Assembly (NCBI GenBank): GCA_964458125.1 | Contig: CAYWHE010000091.1 | Location: forward strand, 1-15,072 | Length of the DNA: 15,072 nucleotides | Direction of reading: 5' to 3' | Source of the DNA: CAYWHE01 sp964458125 | GTDB lineage: Bacteria; Bacteroidota; Bacteroidia; AKYH767-A; OLB10 | Shown: positions 6,011-13,566 of the stretch, piece after piece | How the letters are laid out: every line of letters starts with the position of its first letter | Numbering within the stretch: position 1 is the first letter of the stretch | Program-made: the position numbers and the translations under genes | Notes under the pieces: generated by a model | What the model was told of the DNA's origin: nothing | Seen by the model: the letters and a program-made list of their open reading frames with translations, nothing else | Databases searched by the model: none

Positions 6011-7282
6011 CTAATTAATCTTCAGGTCACTGACTTCCCGGTTATGCAGACCGTATTTCTTCATGGTATCGATCATGGGCCCGGTTACAAAATTCAGGAA
6101 GTTGCGGCTGTAGCGGGTGGACACGGCCTCCCCGGTAAAGATGCGGGTGAGCTGTGTGCGCATCATGGGTGCAATCATGCGGCCGAAGGCGGTGTCCATG
6201 CGATCCTGACCGATGTAAAACAGGGTGAACAAACGTCCGGTGTACCAGGTATTAATAACCTTTTGCCACATACGAAGATCAGTGAACCTTGTATTTTCAT
6301 AGTGCTTAAGCGCAGATTCAGATCCGTCGAAAATGGCATAGGCCAGATCCCGCCCGCTCTTCATGGCCAGGTAAAGCCCCGTGGAAAAAATCGGGTCCAG
6401 GAAACCGGATGCATCCCCCACCATGGCCCAGCCCGGACCGTACATCTTATCAGAGATCAGCTGGTAATTCGTATATTTGGTCACACCGGTGAGTCTTTTT
6501 GAACCTTCCGTAAATTTTTTCATCAGCGGTTCCCGGGCGATGAATCCGTCATACTGCTCCTCCGGTGTTTTTCCGTACTGGTTGAGGTGCTGCTGGTCTA
6601 CCACGATGCCGACGGAAATCCGGCCAGGCAGTGGAATTCTCCAGGACCATCCCTTGGTCATACGGTGCAGGTTGATGTTTCCGTTTTTCGTTTTATGCGT
6701 TTCGGTGACATGTGCAAACAGGGCCGTGTCCTTTCTATCCCCAATGCGGGACGGGACATCCAGCAGGCGCGCAAAAATCCTGGCCCTGCCGGTGGCGTCT
6801 ACAATCAGATCGGGCTGGCCTTTAAAGAAATCCCCGCAGGCATCGATGGTTTCTTTGGACAGCAACACCTGCTTTTCAGGACTTCCCTTTTCCACTTTGG
6901 CGATGACGTGCCAGATGTGCACCCCGGACTGGATGGCAGCATCCATGACGGCCTGGTCAAACTTATCCCGGGGAGTATTATAGGCATAGTCCGGCATTTT
7001 TCCCCTTCCCATGGAAAATGGGGCATCGTTTTCGAACTCCTGGTCCATCCAGACCGAAGCGCCCGGTTTAAAGGTACTGAACTTCCTCACTTCATCCTCA
7101 ATGCCCACCTCCCGGATGATCGGAATAATGGCGGGCAGCAGGGATTCTCCTACAATCAGTTCAGGACGAACATCGGAGTGAAACATGCCCACCTGGTAAC
7201 CCTTTCGGGATAGCAGGGTTCCCAGTGTCGCCCCGCCTGGTCCTCCGCCGATGATGGCAATTGTTTTAATTTTCTTAGTCAT
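6011..7282 (-). CDS. flavin-dependent halogenase-like FAD oxidoreductase
   Basis: This is a 423-residue FAD protein of the halogenase/geranylgeranyl-reductase superfamily. From the ATG at 7280-7282 it shows GGGPGG (12-17, FAD binding), GESLLP (45-50), FKPGA with Lys72, DATGR (162-166), GWSWRIPL containing the WxWxIP pattern (212-217), and GDASGFLDPIFSTG (289-302). In flavin-dependent halogenases the conserved lysine handles hypohalous acid, and WxWxIP is a hallmark of the family. The FxDPxFSxG stretch also recurs in phenol and pyrrole halogenases. An actual halogenase, an aromatic hydroxylase, or a reductase all remain possible. A TTG six bases upstream would add two residues (MG) but the ATG is preferred. 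It is first in a two-gene unit with the CrtD-like desaturase, suggesting a coloured, perhaps chlorinated, product. A consensus promoter lies about 55 bases upstream. No flavin reductase partner is visible here. Confidence 0.82.
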   Translation of the reverse strand: MTKKIKTIAIIGGGPGGATLGTLLSRKGYQVGMFHSDVRPELIVGESLLPAIIPIIREVGIEDEVRKFSTFKPGASVWMDQEFENDAPFSMGRGKMPDYAYNTPRDKFDQAVMDAAIQSGVHIWHVIAKVEKGSPEKQVLLSKETIDACGDFFKGQPDLIVDATGRARIFARLLDVPSRIGDRKDTALFAHVTETHKTKNGNINLHRMTKGWSWRIPLPGRISVGIVVDQQHLNQYGKTPEEQYDGFIAREPLMKKFTEGSKRLTGVTKYTNYQLISDKMYGPGWAMVGDASGFLDPIFSTGLYLAMKSGRDLAYAIFDGSESALKHYENTRFTDLRMWQKVINTWYTGRLFTLFYIGQDRMDTAFGRMIAPMMRTQLTRIFTGEAVSTRYSRNFLNFVTGPMIDTMKKYGLHNREVSDLKIN

Positions 7283-7335
7283 TCCCAACCGATTTACTGC
7301 TGACGTGTTTGCTATTCATATTTCCAAAGAGCCTG

Positions 7336-7343
7336 CAAAAATA
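7336..7343 (-). promoter_or_regulatory. consensus -7 box for the halogenase-desaturase unit
   Basis: Read leftward the sequence is TATTTTTG followed by C, an exact match to TAnnTTTG. The start codon lies 53 bases further on, implying a leader of about 47 bases. A T-rich stretch near 7360-7366 is a possible but weak -33 element. Confidence 0.6.
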
Positions 7344-7369
7344 ACAGAATGCCATCATTTGAAAAATAT

Positions 7370-7424
7370 CCTGATAAAGATCAGTTTCCTGATCGCACCT
7401 TCGATACGATAGTTTCCTGATAAA
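7370..7424. repeat. direct repeats of CCTGAT upstream of the pigment-unit promoter
   Basis: AGTTTCCTGAT occurs at 7383-7393 and again at 7411-7421, a 28-base period. A third shorter copy, CCTGATAAA at 7370-7378, matches CCTGATAAA at 7416-7424. GATCAG-TTTC-CTGATC (7379-7394) also forms a perfect 6-bp stem. The repeats lie 27-81 bases upstream of the -7 box, where an activator could bind. Confidence 0.45.
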
Positions 7425-7587
7425 CAACGCTGTCCCAAGCTGGTACCAAAACCATTCCGATGATGTCGACCACATCAACGGACCATAGCCGGACCGGATC
7501 TTCCGGAATGTTCATTGAACAACATACCAATTCCCCGTGTCCGGAGTTGTTCACTTTTAATTTAGACGTCAACTAAAACAAAGCACT

Positions 7588-7595
7588 TATCTTTG
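7588..7595 (+). promoter_or_regulatory. consensus -7 box for accC
   Basis: TATCTTTG followed by C is an exact match to the Bacteroidota -7 element. The expected transcription start, about seven bases downstream, would leave only around ten bases before the GTG start of accC, so the mRNA leader would be very short. No clear -33 TTTG was found; a TTTAG/CTAAA inverted repeat lies there instead. Confidence 0.65.
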
Positions 7596-7611
7596 CGCCA
7601 AAATTCAGACA

Positions 7612-9102
7612 GTGAAAAAAATCCTTATCGCCAACCGCGGTGAAATTGCCCTCCGGATCATGCGAAGCGCAAGGGAAATGGGCATACAGACGGTTGCGGT
7701 TTACAGTGACGCCGACCGCCGTTCGCCTCATGTCCGGTATGCAGATGAAGCTGTCTGCCTGGGGCCGTCCCCATCTTCCCAGTCCTACCTGGTGTTCGGG
7801 AAAATCATCGAAGCTGCCCGGTCAACAGGTGCAGAAGGCATACACCCGGGTTATGGATTTTTATCGGAAAACGCGGCTTTCGCCCGTGCAGTCAAGGCGG
7901 CAGGGCTGATCCTGATCGGGCCCTCCCCGGAATCGATGGAAATCATGGGCAGCAAGCTGGCCGCCAAGGAAGCGGTTAAGAAATACAACATCCCCATGGT
8001 TCCGGGAACGGATCATGCCATTACGGAAATGGCGGAAGCCAGGAACATCGCTGCGAAGGTCGGATTTCCGATACTGATTAAAGCTTCGGCAGGCGGAGGA
8101 GGAAAAGGCATGCGCATTGTGGAAAGTGCCGGACAGTTTGAAGAAATGCTGAAAATGGCCATCAGCGAGGCGACCTCTTCGTTCGGTGACGGATCGGTTT
8201 TTATTGAGCAATACATCTCCTCTCCGCGTCATATTGAAATACAGGTTCTCGGGGATATGCAAGGGCACATCGTACACCTGTTTGAACGGGAATGTTCCAT
8301 TCAGCGAAGGCACCAGAAAGTCGTGGAGGAAGCGCCCTCTTCCGTTTTGACGCCTGAAATACGTGCTGAAATGGGACGATGTGCCGTTATGGTGGCCAAA
8401 GCCTGTAACTATGTCGGGGCCGGAACGGTTGAATTTCTCCTTGATGAAAATAAGAATTTCTACTTCCTCGAAATGAACACCCGCCTGCAGGTGGAGCACC
8501 CCGTAACCGAACTGATTACGGGCCTGGACCTGGTCAAGGAGCAGATCAACATTGCCCGGGGCCTGCCGTTGTCCTTTCAGCAGCAGGATCTGCAGATCCG
8601 GGGACATGCCCTGGAGGTTCGCGTGTATGCCGAAGACCCGGCCCGCCATTTTTTACCCGATACCGGCACCTTCAGCAATTATCAAACGCCACAGGGCCCC
8701 GGTGTGCGGCTGGATGACGGTTTTGAAGAGGGTATGGAAATTCCCATTTTTTATGATCCGATGATTTCCAAACTGATCACTTATGGCAAGGACAGGCAGG
8801 AAGCGATTGAGCGGATGATCCGTGCCATTGATGAGTATACGATAACAGGCGTGGAAACCACGCTGCCGTTTGGCCGGTTTGTGATGCAGCACGAAGCCTT
8901 CCGGTCGGGGAATTTCGATACCCATTTTGTGAATCAGTATTTCAATGCGGAACTTCTCGAAGGGGAAAACAAGCCGGATGAGCTCATTGCAGCCACCATG
9001 GCAGCCAGCCTTTTCAAGGCCCGGGAGCATTCCGTGGTTCAAAAGGATTCTGTTGAGCCGGCCAGACCGGTATCCTCCTGGAAAAAAAACCGCCTCGCAT
9101 GA
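7612..9102 (+). CDS. accC: biotin carboxylase subunit of acetyl-CoA (or related acyl-CoA) carboxylase
   Basis: The enzyme uses ATP and bicarbonate to carboxylate biotin on its carrier protein, the first half of malonyl-CoA formation for fatty-acid synthesis. The protein of 496 residues begins at GTG with MKKILIANRGEIALR, the standard opening. ATP-grasp features are KASAGGGGKGMR from Lys157, ERECSIQRRHQKVVEEAP with His234 and Lys236, and EMNTRLQVEHPVTE at 287-300, containing the catalytic Arg291 and Glu295. All expected catalytic residues are present. It is about 45 residues longer than the E. coli enzyme. The extra C-terminal tail, after residue 450, is charged and looks unstructured. No biotin carrier (accB) or carboxyltransferase gene follows, so partners must be encoded elsewhere. 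The DUF4294 gene starts 38 bases later and may be cotranscribed. Use of propionyl-CoA rather than acetyl-CoA by the holoenzyme cannot be excluded. Confidence 0.95.
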   Translation: MKKILIANRGEIALRIMRSAREMGIQTVAVYSDADRRSPHVRYADEAVCLGPSPSSQSYLVFGKIIEAARSTGAEGIHPGYGFLSENAAFARAVKAAGLILIGPSPESMEIMGSKLAAKEAVKKYNIPMVPGTDHAITEMAEARNIAAKVGFPILIKASAGGGGKGMRIVESAGQFEEMLKMAISEATSSFGDGSVFIEQYISSPRHIEIQVLGDMQGHIVHLFERECSIQRRHQKVVEEAPSSVLTPEIRAEMGRCAVMVAKACNYVGAGTVEFLLDENKNFYFLEMNTRLQVEHPVTELITGLDLVKEQINIARGLPLSFQQQDLQIRGHALEVRVYAEDPARHFLPDTGTFSNYQTPQGPGVRLDDGFEEGMEIPIFYDPMISKLITYGKDRQEAIERMIRAIDEYTITGVETTLPFGRFVMQHEAFRSGNFDTHFVNQYFNAELLEGENKPDELIAATMAASLFKAREHSVVQKDSVEPARPVSSWKKNRLA

Positions 9103-9140
9103 ATACTTTTTTTATTCAAACAAACAGGCATTAGGTTTTA

Positions 9141-9764
9141 ATGACGATACAAGGTAATGGCCGGATGTTTATCCGATTCCTGTTCTTCATGTTTTTCTGC
9201 CTGGTCAGCATGAAGGGATTGGCGCAGGCACCAGACAGTTCACAAAAGCTGCCCGTAACCATTTACCACGGTGATACGATCCCGCTGGTCAACCTTCCCA
9301 CGATCGACATTATTGCCGCCATGAGCCCGGTTGCCGCACAAAAATTCAACCAGTACTATAAACTCCGCAGGGACGTTTTAAAAGCTTATCCCTATGCGAA
9401 ACTGGCCGGAGTCAAACTGAAGGAAATCAATCATACGCTGTCCTCCCTGTCGACGGAAAAAGCAAAGCGGGCCTATATCAAACGAACCGAAAAGGAACTG
9501 AAGGAACAATTCGAGAAAGACCTGAAGAACCTCACCATCACCCAGGGAAAAATTTTAATCAAACTCATCGACCGGGAGACCGGCAACACCTCCTATACCC
9601 TGGTGAAGGAATTACGGGGCGGGTTCCAGGCTTTTATATGGCAGGGTGTGGCCAAACTGTTCAGCAGCAACCTGAAGGCTGAATACGATGCCGAAGGACA
9701 GGATCAGTTGATTGAAGTGATTGTAAAAGGAATTGAAAACGGCGATATCCCGCTAACGAAATGA
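9141..9764 (+). CDS. DUF4294 family secreted protein
   Basis: A protein of 207 residues with a signal peptide (hydrophobic residues 9-26, MFIRFLFFMFFCLVSMKG, likely cleavage after LAQA at residue 30). The start shown is the ATG at 9141; an internal ATG at 9165 (residue 9) sits directly before the hydrophobic stretch and may be the real start. The mature part carries the recognisable block NQYYKLRRDVLKAYPYAKLAG (residues 70-90), then a charged helical region rich in KE repeats (about 105-130) and GGFQAFIWQGVAKLF near 165-180. This pattern matches DUF4294, a family of unknown function common in Bacteroidota. No catalytic motif is evident. It would be periplasmic or surface-exposed. It lies 38 bases after accC, but whether the function is linked is unknown. 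Confidence 0.85.
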   Translation: MTIQGNGRMFIRFLFFMFFCLVSMKGLAQAPDSSQKLPVTIYHGDTIPLVNLPTIDIIAAMSPVAAQKFNQYYKLRRDVLKAYPYAKLAGVKLKEINHTLSSLSTEKAKRAYIKRTEKELKEQFEKDLKNLTITQGKILIKLIDRETGNTSYTLVKELRGGFQAFIWQGVAKLFSSNLKAEYDAEGQDQLIEVIVKGIENGDIPLTK

Positions 9765-9831
9765 GGGATCCTGTTCAATACGACTGATCTGAAACGCTTT
9801 TGCATGTCGATCTGCAAATCGTTCACTTTCA

Positions 9832-9851
9832 ATTAACAAGACTTTGTTAAT
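9832..9851. promoter_or_regulatory. 8+8 AT-rich inverted repeat, possible operator
   Basis: ATTAACAA (9832-9839) and TTGTTAAT (9844-9851) are perfect inverted copies around GACT. It sits 68 bases after the DUF4294 stop codon and 44 bases before the -7 box of the next gene. No T tract follows, so it is better read as a regulator site than as a terminator. Chance symmetry in AT-rich DNA is possible. Confidence 0.4.
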
Positions 9852-9894
9852 AAATAAACCCCTCCCGATAACCTTCTGCTATCGACAAAAAACG

Positions 9895-9902
9895 TAATTT
9901 TA
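9895..9902 (+). promoter_or_regulatory. putative -7 box for the UPF0173 gene
   Basis: TAATTTTA followed by GC is one base from TAnnTTTG. The start codon is 51 bases further on. No clear -33 element is present. The 189-base gap before the gene supports an independent promoter here. Confidence 0.4.
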
Positions 9903-9953
9903 GCAGTCTGTATTTGAAGGCCTAAACTCATCTTTACCGAACCGGATTTCTTA

Positions 9954-10634
9954 ATGAAGATCACCTATTACGGACATTCCTGCTTTGCCGTAGAAACAGG
10001 AGGCAGCGTGCTGTTGTTTGACCCTTTTATCACCCCCAATCCATTGGCTTCGCAAATTGATGTGGCCGGTCTGAGGGCCGACTACATTTTGATATCACAC
10101 GGTCATGATGACCATATTGCTGATGCTGTCACACTGGCCAAAAAGACGGGTGCAACGGTGATTTCCAACTTTGAAATCACCAATTGGTTAAACGGACAGG
10201 GGGTAACCAAAACCCATCCCATGAATACCGGAGGTCACTGGTTTTTTGATTTCGGCAAAGTCAAATGCGTGCATGCCGTTCACTCCAGTTCACTGCCCGA
10301 CGGATCCTATGGGGGCAATCCCATGGGATTCCTGCTGGAGGCTACCGAAGGAAATTTTTACTATGCCGGTGATACGGCATTGACCTATGACATGAAACTC
10401 ATTGGTGATTACAAGCAGATACAATTTGCCTTTCTGCCTATCGGCAATAACTTTACCATGGGCATAGACAATGCCATACTGGCCGCATCGTTTATTAAAT
10501 GTGAACAGATCATCGGCATGCATTACGATACCTTCAGTTATATTAAAATTGACCACCAGGAAGCTGTTGAAAAATTCAACCGTGCCGGAAAACAACTGCA
10601 TTTGATTAAAATCGGTGATACAATCCGTATATGA
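9954..10634 (+). CDS. UPF0173 metal-dependent hydrolase (metallo-beta-lactamase fold)
   Basis: A 226-residue cytoplasmic protein of the UPF0173/YtkL-like branch of the metallo-beta-lactamase superfamily. It opens MKITYYGHSCFAVE, typical of the family. Metal-binding motifs are HGHDDH (49-54), the histidines of VHAVHSS (107 and 110), Asp140 in YYAGDTAL and His190 in IGMHYDTF, which together form a two-metal site. Length is normal and no key ligand is missing. The natural substrate of this family is not established; hydrolysis of a phosphoester, lactone or similar bond is a general inference. The start is the ATG at 9954, with no alternative upstream. It is followed 19 bases later by the putative lipoprotein gene and may be the first gene of a transcript that reaches parA. 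Confidence 0.9.
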   Translation: MKITYYGHSCFAVETGGSVLLFDPFITPNPLASQIDVAGLRADYILISHGHDDHIADAVTLAKKTGATVISNFEITNWLNGQGVTKTHPMNTGGHWFFDFGKVKCVHAVHSSSLPDGSYGGNPMGFLLEATEGNFYYAGDTALTYDMKLIGDYKQIQFAFLPIGNNFTMGIDNAILAASFIKCEQIIGMHYDTFSYIKIDHQEAVEKFNRAGKQLHLIKIGDTIRI

Positions 10635-10653
10635 AAGTTAACCCTCATCAAAC

Positions 10654-11205
10654 ATGAACCCAACAAAACTTCACTTTCTGCCTGCACTATTGTTCATCCT
10701 GCTGATCAACTGGAGTTGTAAAAAATCGGTGTACAACCAGCTCACCGAAGATGAAATGCAATGGCTGACCTACAAAGTTGGAGACCGGATGATTTTCAGC
10801 GTATCCGGAACTGTCAGGGACACCTTTGATATCGTCAGCCGCGACCGGGGCTATATCAAGGACAAGCCTTATTACAACGAAGCCGCCTCCACCAATTTCG
10901 TTAAGCTGAACGACACCCTGGGCGGAAACAAACTCGGGTTGGTTCACCTGGCCAAGGATAACGACAACCGTTTCAGCGTATCCATTGCCTTTCCTCATTT
11001 TCATAAACGTGCCGACATCACCGACATGACCCCATTGCCTTTCGACACCATCAACGGCATTCCCTTTCCGGATGTGTATATCGTTCAGGCCGATACCTTT
11101 CTGACTTCGGTCAACGATTTTATCTGGAAGGTTTATTATTCAAAGGTTGCCGGCTTCGTCAAACTGGAAGACATCTACGGCCGCACCTGGTACAAAACAA
11201 ATTAA
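10654..11205 (+). CDS. putative lipoprotein of unknown function
   Basis: I do not recognise the family of this 183-residue protein. Its first 22 residues look like a lipoprotein signal: a short charged start, the hydrophobic stretch FLPALLFILLINW, then Ser21-Cys22 followed by Lys-Lys. Position -3 is Asn rather than the usual Leu/Val/Ile, so the lipobox is relaxed, as is common in this phylum. The rest is soluble, rich in Asp and aromatic residues with alternating beta-type patterns (for example TYKVGDRMIFSVSG, residues 44-57). It has no further membrane segment and no cysteine for catalysis. It lies 19 bases after the UPF0173 gene and 14 before parA, consistent with cotranscription. It probably sits in the outer membrane or periplasm. 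Confidence 0.72.
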   Translation: MNPTKLHFLPALLFILLINWSCKKSVYNQLTEDEMQWLTYKVGDRMIFSVSGTVRDTFDIVSRDRGYIKDKPYYNEAASTNFVKLNDTLGGNKLGLVHLAKDNDNRFSVSIAFPHFHKRADITDMTPLPFDTINGIPFPDVYIVQADTFLTSVNDFIWKVYYSKVAGFVKLEDIYGRTWYKTN

Positions 11206-11219
11206 ACAACAAACAAACC

Positions 11220-12050
11220 ATGGCTAAAATAATTTCCATTGCAAACCAAAAAGGCGGTGTCGGCAAAACAACGACTGCCATTAATCTGGCGGCCAGCCTG
11301 GCTGTACTGGAATACAAAACCCTGCTGGTCGATGCCGATCCTCAGGCCAACAGTACCTCCGGGGTGGGATTCGATCCGAGGAACATCAAAACCAGCCTGT
11401 ACGAATGCATCATCAATGAGGTGGAACCGAAAGATATCATCCTGGCTACACGTACGCCCAATCTCTACCTGCTCCCTTCCCATATCGACCTGGTCGGAGC
11501 AGAAATAGAAATGATCAACCTGCCCAACCGGGAAAAAATGGCGAAAATGGTTTTTGATAAAATCAGCAAGGACTATGATTTCATCATCATCGACTGCTCC
11601 CCGTCACTGGGCCTTGTCACCATCAATGCACTGACGGCGTCCAACTCCGTCATTGTACCTGTACAGTGCGAGTACTTTGCACTGGAAGGACTGGGCAAGT
11701 TGCTGAACACCATTAAAATTGTGCAAACGCGTCTGAATCCCGGGCTGGAAATTGAAGGCATTCTGCTGACGATGTACGACAGCCGGCTTCGCCTGTCGAA
11801 CCAGGTGGTGGAAGAAGTCAAAACCCATTTTCAGCAAATGGTTTTCGATACGATCATCCAGCGCAATACCAAACTGGGAGAGGCCCCCAGTTTTGGCGAA
11901 ACCATCATTATGCATGATGCAGCCTGCAAAGGATCAGTGAATTACCTGAACCTGGCCAGGGAGATTCTTCAAAAAAATAAAATGACCGACATTTCCCTCG
12001 AGGAAAAGCTGCTTCATCCCAAAGAAGTGGAACAGATCCGGTTGAATTAA
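11220..12050 (+). CDS. parA: chromosome-partitioning ATPase ParA (Soj)
   Basis: ParA binds DNA non-specifically as an ATP dimer and moves the ParB-parS complex during chromosome segregation. The 276-residue protein has the deviant Walker A motif KGGVGKTT at 11-18, with signature Lys11 and phosphate-binding Lys16, the Walker A' aspartates in LLVDADPQANST (about 35-46), and the Walker B strand DFIIIDCSP near 118-126. It has no N-terminal DNA-binding extension, so it is the short chromosomal Soj type rather than the long plasmid type. An ATG at 11220 with an A-rich leader begins it. parB follows after 34 bases. The arrangement parA-parB-DUF5683-dapB is a typical Bacteroidota core locus. Confidence 0.96.
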   Translation: MAKIISIANQKGGVGKTTTAINLAASLAVLEYKTLLVDADPQANSTSGVGFDPRNIKTSLYECIINEVEPKDIILATRTPNLYLLPSHIDLVGAEIEMINLPNREKMAKMVFDKISKDYDFIIIDCSPSLGLVTINALTASNSVIVPVQCEYFALEGLGKLLNTIKIVQTRLNPGLEIEGILLTMYDSRLRLSNQVVEEVKTHFQQMVFDTIIQRNTKLGEAPSFGETIIMHDAACKGSVNYLNLAREILQKNKMTDISLEEKLLHPKEVEQIRLN

Positions 12051-12084
12051 GCTTAAAAAAACGAATACTAAACCTGATAGCCAA

Positions 12085-12972
12085 ATGAGCAGCGTCAAAC
12101 GAAATGCACTGGGGCGGGGCCTGAGTGCCCTGCTGGAGAATCCTGAAACAGATGTCACCAGCCGCGCCTCCGTCAGCGGAGGAACGGCCCTGGCCGGCTC
12201 GGTCAGCGTGCTCCTGCTGAGTCATATTGAAGTCAATCCCTTTCAGCCACGTACGGCGTTTGAACCGGCGGCCCTCGAGGAACTTGCCGGCAGCATACGG
12301 CAGCATGGCATCATACAACCCATTACTGTCCGGAAATTAGGATTCGACAAGTATCAGATCATTTCAGGTGAACGCAGGTTCAGGGCCTCGCAGATGGCCG
12401 GACTGGAAAGCATTCCGGCCTATATACGGATTGCCAATGACCAGGGAATGCTGGAAATGGCCCTGGTGGAAAACATACAGCGGGAAAACCTGAATGCATT
12501 GGAGGTGGCCATCGGGTATAAGAGACTGATCGATGAATGTTCGCTTTCGCAGGAGGAACTGGCGGTCAAGGTGGGAAAGGACAGAAGCACCGTAACCAAC
12601 TACCTTCGCCTGCTGAAACTCCCTCCGCAGATTCAGAAAGCCCTGATGGAAAACGTGATTTCGATGGGCCATGCGCGTGCCATACTCGCTGCCGATGAGG
12701 TCACCATGCAACTTAAAATTTTTCATGACATCGTGGCGGATAAACTTTCCGTCAGAAGTACGGAGGCCTTGTTGAAAAAGCCTGTCCGGGACCAGACAAA
12801 GAAAAATGTCTCTTCCCTGCCCTTTGAATATAAACGCATACAGGATCAGCTGGCCAGGCGGTATGAAACCCGGGTGGAGCTCAAACCGGATAAAACCGGT
12901 GGAGGAAAAATTATCATGACCTATTTTTCCAAAGATGATTTCGACCGCCTGCTCGACCTGCTGGATGATTAA
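12085..12972 (+). CDS. parB: chromosome-partitioning protein ParB (Spo0J)
   Basis: ParB binds parS sites near the origin and spreads as a CTP-loaded sliding clamp, and it stimulates ParA. The 295-residue protein has the usual ParB start, MSSVKRNALGRGLSALLE, where the RGLSAL motif (11-16) is the ParA-activating region. Next come NPFQPR (51-56), the CTP-binding GERRFRA (95-101) and ENIQRENL (129-136), then a helix-turn-helix at about 153-177 (LSQEELAVKVGKDRSTVTNYL). A central domain and a C-terminal dimerisation segment, ending in DFDRLLDLLDD, complete it. All key motifs are intact. It lies directly after parA. I saw no canonical parS palindrome in the window, though sites can be tens of kilobases away. 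Confidence 0.96.
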   Translation: MSSVKRNALGRGLSALLENPETDVTSRASVSGGTALAGSVSVLLLSHIEVNPFQPRTAFEPAALEELAGSIRQHGIIQPITVRKLGFDKYQIISGERRFRASQMAGLESIPAYIRIANDQGMLEMALVENIQRENLNALEVAIGYKRLIDECSLSQEELAVKVGKDRSTVTNYLRLLKLPPQIQKALMENVISMGHARAILAADEVTMQLKIFHDIVADKLSVRSTEALLKKPVRDQTKKNVSSLPFEYKRIQDQLARRYETRVELKPDKTGGGKIIMTYFSKDDFDRLLDLLDD

Positions 12973-12993
12973 ACCCGGCATTTCCCTTATCCC

Positions 12994-13560
12994 TTGAATC
13001 CGAAAATTCAATTTTTATGGCTGATCATGCTCCTCCTGCTGCTGCCCGTCCTGCATGTCGATGCACAGGGTCAACAGGAGCCGGCCGACAGCATTAAAAA
13101 GCCGGATGAGCATAGCCCGGGGTTGGCCGTGCTGATGTCAACCGTTCTGCCCGGAGCCGGACAGGTTTACAATAAAAAATACTGGAAGGTTCCGATCCTT
13201 TATGCCGGCTTTGCAGCCTGTGGGTATTTTATCCATTTCAACAACGTCAATTACAGGAAGTACCATAAAGCCTATCTGAAACGAGCGGATGGTGACAGCA
13301 CCACGGTGGATGAATTTACCGGCATTTATACGGAAAGCAACCTGCTTGATCTGAAAGATTATTACCGCAGGAACAGGGATCTGACCATCATCATAACGGC
13401 TGCCGTATATGTCATGAATTTGCTGGATGCCTATGTGGACGCCCACCTGTTTAATTTCAACGTGAATGACAACCTGAGCATGCGCGTGATGCCTGACTGG
13501 CGCATGGGAGCCAACGGCTCGGCCACAGCAGGCGTTCACCTGAACCTTACTTTCCGCTGA
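12994..13560 (+). CDS. DUF5683 membrane protein
   Basis: A 188-residue protein of the DUF5683 family. It is taken to start at TTG (12994), the only plausible start before an in-frame ATG at 13027, because the TTG start gives a complete signal-like segment (residues 7-24) ending in VDAQ. The conserved family core is SPGLAVLMSTVLPGAGQVYN (41-60) followed by KKYWKVPILYAGFAACGYF (61-79), a membrane segment, then a charged stretch and a second hydrophobic segment, TIIITAAVYVMNLLDAYVDA (131-150). No catalytic motif is visible and the function is unknown. It sits between parB (21 bases) and dapB (6 bases), a gene order repeated in many Bacteroidota, so it is very likely cotranscribed with them. Confidence 0.88.
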   Translation: MNPKIQFLWLIMLLLLLPVLHVDAQGQQEPADSIKKPDEHSPGLAVLMSTVLPGAGQVYNKKYWKVPILYAGFAACGYFIHFNNVNYRKYHKAYLKRADGDSTTVDEFTGIYTESNLLDLKDYYRRNRDLTIIITAAVYVMNLLDAYVDAHLFNFNVNDNLSMRVMPDWRMGANGSATAGVHLNLTFR

Positions 13561-13566
13561 CTTGTT

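Larger units (their letters stand above)
7283..7611. other. divergent regulatory region between pigment pair and accC
   Basis: These 329 bases hold no credible gene. They contain a leftward -7 box (7336-7343), three CCTGAT repeats (7370-7424), a short stem CCGGA-TCT-TCCGG (7494-7506), the palindrome TGTTCA-T-TGAACA (7509-7521), a TTTAG/CTAAA inverted repeat (7561-7577) and a rightward -7 box (7588-7595). Both promoters match the phylum consensus, so the two gene sets are most likely controlled independently. Confidence 0.75.

Noticed and set aside
7275..7572. Short minus-strand open frames between the pigment unit and accC
   Set aside because: They cross two consensus promoters and several palindromes, have no family resemblance and lack a credible start context.
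7860..8650. Long antisense open frame inside accC on the minus strand
   Set aside because: The plus-strand frame is an unmistakable biotin carboxylase with all motifs; the antisense frame is a by-product of its codon use.
11206..12993. parS site near parAB
   Set aside because: No match to the TGTTTCACGTGAAACA-type palindrome was found by eye, even allowing a few mismatches; a computed search could still find a degenerate site.
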